From: Planctomycetaceae bacterium
Lineage (GTDB): Bacteria > Planctomycetota > Planctomycetia > Planctomycetales > Planctomycetaceae
Reading direction: 5' to 3'
DNA: 47,079 nt
NCBI GenBank assembly: GCA_021732845.1
Contig: JAKFUF010000009.1
Location: forward strand, 1 to 47,079
The notes under the pieces were generated by a model that made no database searches, was not told where the DNA came from, and saw only the letters and a program-made list of their open reading frames with translations. The translations under genes and the position numbers were made by a program. Positions 43,893-47,079 of this stretch are shown here, in pieces (the stretch's first letter is position 1; the number at the start of each line of letters is the position of its first letter).

Positions 43893-45905
43893 TCAGTCGT
43901 TCACCACCCGAACGCGGCTGGCGTCGTTGGGGAGCTTGAGTTCGACGCCCTGCCGGAGGGCGTTGGGGTCTTCCAACACCTCCCGATTGAGTTCAGCGAT
44001 CTCGTTCCAGCGCGAGGCGCGGCCGAGGTGCTTTTGGGAAATGCTTCCCAGCGTGTCGTCGGGACCGACGCGGTACATGAGTTCTCCATTGGGACCGTTG
44101 AACAGGCCCTGGCCTTCGCTGCTGGTCGTTGGCGGCTCCTCACCGCGAGCCGCGGCGGCGCGACGGGATGTGACTGGTCGCGTGGCGGTGGTGGCTTCGG
44201 CCGGATGCAGATCAATCAATTCGGGATATCGGGCCAGCAGAATTTCCTTGGAGGGTGTCGAAACCTGCATGCCAGGGCGAAGGTTGTGCGGATCGATGGC
44301 CCGGGTGGAATTGTGCCGGGTCAGGGCCTGGAAATAGCGGGCGGTTCCGTACATCTTCCGGGAGATTTTCCAGAAGTTGTCATTCGGTTCAACAACATAC
44401 GTGTCGCCACGGGGACCGGTTTCGGCGCTGGCTTCATGGCCCGGCTCGTCGATCGCGACCGGCGTGCGTGCCTTGGGGGCCGAGGTGGGGGTATGCCGAG
44501 GAGCGATCGGTTCGGGGGCCTCTTCAATCTCGGTTTCGAGTGAAATGCCAGGAGAAGAGGGGCGTTCTGCCACACGCTCGGGCTTGCGACCACCGGGACG
44601 GCGGATTTCTGTTGTGCCGACCGCCCGGCCCTTTTCCACTTCCACCGCTTCAAAGCCATCGTTCATGGTGGCTTCATCGGGATCAACCACGGCGGCCTCA
44701 GCCGGTGTGGGCTCAGCAGCTTCAGGTTCCTCTTCAAGTGATGGCGCGGCAACCCGCTTGACGGGGCCTCGGCCTGTCGCGGGGGTTCGTCCGGCCACAG
44801 GAGCCTTGCGTCCCGCAGGGAAATCCACCCGGGTGACTGGTTCCTCCTCGTAGTCTTCCACATCGGCATGAACCGGTGCCTGGCCGACCATCGGAGGCAA
44901 GCCACGCCGCGGCGGCACGCGCTCGACAATTTCAGTCTCTGGCTCTTCCGTCATCACCGGTGGCTCTTCGGTTTCCGTGGGCCATTCGGGCATCTCAGAG
45001 CTAGCGACCCCTTCTTCGGCGGGTGGTGCTGCTTCCAGCCCCTCTTCAGCGGACGGCAGGACATGTGCCTGATTCCGCAGCGAGGCATTTCGCGCGGGGA
45101 TGCGATGCTCTGGGCGGCGGGATGAGCCGGGCAGGCGGGGAGTCGGCTGAGCCGGCGGTTCTTCGTTCTCGGCCACGGTGTCGAACGGGTTGCCTTCAGC
45201 CTCCGCACTGGCAACTTCAGCGGGGGGAATTCGTGATGGAAGGCGGCTGGGCAGGGGCAAGTGCCCGCCGGGAAGCTCTTCTGTCGGCCCCGATCTTGGC
45301 ATTACCCGTGTAGGAGCTTCCTCCGGCTCACCGTTCACCGGTGGCTCAGACTCGGCGACCTCCGGAGCTTCGGGGGGCTTCTCCGCCCCCTCGTGACCGG
45401 CGACAGGCTTGTCGGCGCCGGCCGGTTCAACTGGCTTCTCCTTCGCTGCATTCTCAGCCGTGGCTGCCGTGGGCTGCATCTTTTGCCAAGCGAGATACCC
45501 GGACGCGCCGACCAGTCCAACAATGCCAAGCAGCAAGACAATGCGGGTCACGTTCATGGAGGGTTGTTCCGAGGGTAGTCCCCAGTCCTTGTCTTTGCGA
45601 GATTTGTCCGCGCCGCGCTTTGCAGCCGCCCGTGGCTCAGCGGATGGGCGCTCGGCGGCGCGATCCTGCGCGGCGGGGCGTTCGTTTGGCTGCGGAGCCG
45701 GCGGACGCGGCGGGACGGGCAGATCGCCGCGTACCGAACTATGGGACGCCACAGGCCCGGCACCGGTCGCCATCGTGACCGGGCCGATGCTGGAGGGCAT
45801 GGTCACCGGAGGCGTGCCGCCGGTCAGGGGACCGTTGGGCACCGGAGACTGGAGGACTCCCCGGCGGGGGTCGGCGGGCGTGGCCAGGTTGTTGGGGTCA
45901 GCCAT
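43893..45905 (-). CDS. Membrane protein with two C-terminal LysM domains
   Basis: A 670-residue protein. A Pro/Ala-rich cytoplasmic N-terminus (1-118) leads to one membrane helix (about 121-139, RIVLLLGIVGLVGASGYLAW). A long Pro/Glu-rich disordered segment of about 350 residues (for example EEPPAQPTPRLPGSSRRPEH) then spans the periplasm. Two LysM domains end the protein: TYVVEPNDNFWKISRKMYGT (about 500-550) and MYRVGPDDTLGSISQKHLGR (about 606-655). LysM binds peptidoglycan or related glycans, so it probably tethers the inner membrane to the wall. The ATG at 45905 lacks a strong ribosome binding site. A terminator follows. No catalytic domain is seen. Confidence 0.88.
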   Translation of the reverse strand: MADPNNLATPADPRRGVLQSPVPNGPLTGGTPPVTMPSSIGPVTMATGAGPVASHSSVRGDLPVPPRPPAPQPNERPAAQDRAAERPSAEPRAAAKRGADKSRKDKDWGLPSEQPSMNVTRIVLLLGIVGLVGASGYLAWQKMQPTAATAENAAKEKPVEPAGADKPVAGHEGAEKPPEAPEVAESEPPVNGEPEEAPTRVMPRSGPTEELPGGHLPLPSRLPSRIPPAEVASAEAEGNPFDTVAENEEPPAQPTPRLPGSSRRPEHRIPARNASLRNQAHVLPSAEEGLEAAPPAEEGVASSEMPEWPTETEEPPVMTEEPETEIVERVPPRRGLPPMVGQAPVHADVEDYEEEPVTRVDFPAGRKAPVAGRTPATGRGPVKRVAAPSLEEEPEAAEPTPAEAAVVDPDEATMNDGFEAVEVEKGRAVGTTEIRRPGGRKPERVAERPSSPGISLETEIEEAPEPIAPRHTPTSAPKARTPVAIDEPGHEASAETGPRGDTYVVEPNDNFWKISRKMYGTARYFQALTRHNSTRAIDPHNLRPGMQVSTPSKEILLARYPELIDLHPAEATTATRPVTSRRAAAARGEEPPTTSSEGQGLFNGPNGELMYRVGPDDTLGSISQKHLGRASRWNEIAELNREVLEDPNALRQGVELKLPNDASRVRVVND

Positions 45906-46262
45906 AGTTATTCATCACGAAAGACGGTTTTGATGAGGCGAACTCAGTTGCAGCAACTGGACGCGACAAATCCGACGGCATCAGCGTTCTGCGACCCGGA
46001 TGGGCAGCCCAGCCCAGCCGATCACACCGAAATTGCGAGGCCGGCGGCCAGCGCCTCTCGCTGTTATTAAAAAGCGGAATTATCGACCGAAGAAATGGCC
46101 GGACGAACGGTCCTGAAATCCAGAATGGATTTGAAGGAAATGTTGGAAATGAGAGATTTGAAACGGCGACTCTTCCGTCAAGTGCGGACTTTTAGCGGGA
46201 GATACTGATTTGTGGAAGACCGACTTGCGATGAAACCAACTCTGGCCAGTTGTTGAAGTGGC
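45906..46262. other. Intergenic region before the 83-bp repeat array
   Basis: No gene is recognised in these 357 bp. The LysM gene promoter should lie near its left end. The sequence between 46080 and 46260 is less GC-rich than the average. Confidence 0.4.
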
Positions 46263-46916
46263 GATCCTCGCTCCCCGGACGGCTTGCGCCGTTCCGCTAA
46301 AATAAAAGCGGCTGGGCGCGAGCGCTCCGGTGAGCCACACGGGTCGGTCCTCGCTCACCGGACGGCTTGCGCCGTTCCGCTAAAATAAAAGCGGCTGGGC
46401 GCGAGCCCTCCGGTGAGCCACGCGGGTCGGTCCTCACTCACCGGACGGCTTGCGCCGTTCCGCTAAAATAAAAACGGCTGGGCGCGAGCCCTCCGGTGAG
46501 CCACACGGGTCGGTCCTCGCTCACCGGACGGCTTGCGCCGTTCCGCTAAAATAAAAGCGGCTGGGCGCGAGCCCCACGGTGAGCCACACGGGTCGGTCCT
46601 CGCTCCGCGGACGGCTTGCGCCGTGCCGCTAAAATAAAAGCGGCTGGGCGCGAGCCCTCCGGTGAGCCACACGGGTCGGTCCTCGCTCACCGGACGGCTT
46701 GCGCCGTTCCGCTAAAATAAAAGCGGCTGGGCGCGAGCGCTCCGGTGAGCCACGCGGGTCGGTCCTCACTCACCGGACGGCTTGCGCCGTTCCGCTAAAA
46801 TAAAAGCGGCTGGGCGCGAGCCCTCCGGTGAGCCACACGGGTCGGTCCTCACTCACCGGACGGCTTGCGCCGTTCCGCTAAAATGCAAGTGGCAGGGCGC
46901 GAGCCCCGGTGAGCCA
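46263..46916. repeat. Tandem array of eight 83-bp units, each a potential cloverleaf
   Basis: Units begin at 46263, 46346, 46429, 46512, 46595, 46678, 46761 and 46844, a constant 83-bp spacing; the first is slightly and the last more diverged. Within a unit: outer stem CTCACCGG with CCGGTGAG; arm 1 ACGGC-TTGC-GCCGT; arm 2 CCGCT-AAAATAAA-AGCGG; arm 3 GGGC-GCGA-GCCC, whose loop is of GNRA type in RNA. A linker CCACACGGGTCGGTCCTCG joins units. Units differ by only a few bases. The unit resembles dispersed planctomycete palindromes, but tandem amplification is notable. The period is not a multiple of three, and there are no varying spacers, so it is neither coding nor CRISPR. Confidence 0.92.
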
Positions 46917-46950
46917 AATCGATGGTGAAGGGAGCATCAACCGTTCATCG

Positions 46951-46977
46951 GGACGGCCTCGGAAGGCCATCCTACGG
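46951..46977. repeat. Short palindrome GGACGGCCT..AGGCCATCC
   Basis: GGACGGCCTCGGAAGGCCAT followed by CCTACGG, a small hairpin (GGCCT-CGGA-AGGCC) of a kind widespread in planctomycete intergenic DNA. The remaining sequence to 47079 shows no gene. Confidence 0.5.
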
Positions 46978-47079
46978 CTTCGAATGCGACCGGCGCACGT
47001 GGCTGCGCTTTTTCGTTGAGAGGGGCCTCACGCGCCGCTTTCGGGTGCGGTCGCGGGATTGGGCTTTTTGTTGTTTGCG

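Noticed and set aside
46463-46690. Open frame of 75 codons across the repeat array (also 46080-46358)
   Set aside because: It arises from the 83-bp units; the period shifts frame from unit to unit, and the same words recur in different frames. Not a gene.
46263-46916. CRISPR array or tRNA cluster
   Set aside because: The units are nearly identical throughout with no variable spacers, and although the fold is a cloverleaf, arm lengths and the lack of a T-loop or CCA-type acceptor do not fit tRNA.

Overview
The window looks like a chromosomal segment of a planctomycete. The evidence is the gene content rather than any single marker: two Tat-exported DUF1501 proteins, a DUF1080 (3-keto-disaccharide hydrolase type) protein, two very large thioester alpha-2-macroglobulins, an ECF sigma factor next to the start of what looks like a Ser/Thr kinase gene, several HtrA-like PDZ proteins, and the palindromic intergenic repeats typical of the phylum (one encodes the peptide WEGEAPAEP when translated). 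The DNA is GC-rich and most genes stand alone on alternating strands.

Layout. 1-1.4 kb: the 5' end of a probable kinase gene and its ECF sigma factor (both minus), then a decayed CheY-like receiver. 1.4-5.6 kb: DUF1501 protein, orphan ABC exporter ATPase, hybrid histidine kinase. 5.8-10.6 kb: biotin synthase, subtilase, lipoyl synthase, inositol-monophosphatase-family enzyme. 10.8-18 kb: a small SH3-like protein with repeated ELAR motifs, then a 2053-residue alpha-2-macroglobulin. 18-22.3 kb: cyclase-family hydrolase, metallo-beta-lactamase-fold phosphodiesterase-like protein, molybdopterin oxidoreductase. 22.4-28 kb: a second, 1861-residue alpha-2-macroglobulin of a different architecture. 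28.3-29.7 kb: second DUF1501 protein. 29.8-31.2 kb: three small proteins of unknown function; the last ends inside an attC-like recombination site, suggesting integron-type gene cassettes. 31.2-34.4 kb: Deinococcus-type RNA ligase, winged-helix regulator, leucine-rich-repeat protein. 34.4-41 kb: three HtrA-like proteins on one strand, interrupted by a lower-GC gene encoding a TIR-like (CAP12/Pycsar-type) effector. 41.2-45.9 kb: DUF1080 protein, molybdopterin adenylyltransferase, patatin-like phospholipase, LysM protein. 46.26-46.92 kb: an array of eight 83-bp repeats, each able to fold as a cloverleaf.

How the parts relate. Much of the content concerns the cell envelope and exported proteins: alpha-2-macroglobulins (protease traps), HtrA proteins, subtilase, LysM and DUF1501/DUF1080 proteins. 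bioB and lipA are both radical-SAM sulfur-insertion enzymes, and the MogA-type enzyme fits with the molybdopterin oxidoreductase. The most unusual items are: (i) the 83-bp cloverleaf array; (ii) the TIR-like effector without a visible nucleotide cyclase, placed inside an HtrA cluster; (iii) a PDZ protein whose protease domain and alpha/beta-hydrolase domain have both lost catalytic residues; (iv) the attC-like cassette end; and (v) the ELAR-repeat protein. Family assignments rest on reading motifs by eye; no database search was run. No rRNA, tRNA or CRISPR array was recognised.
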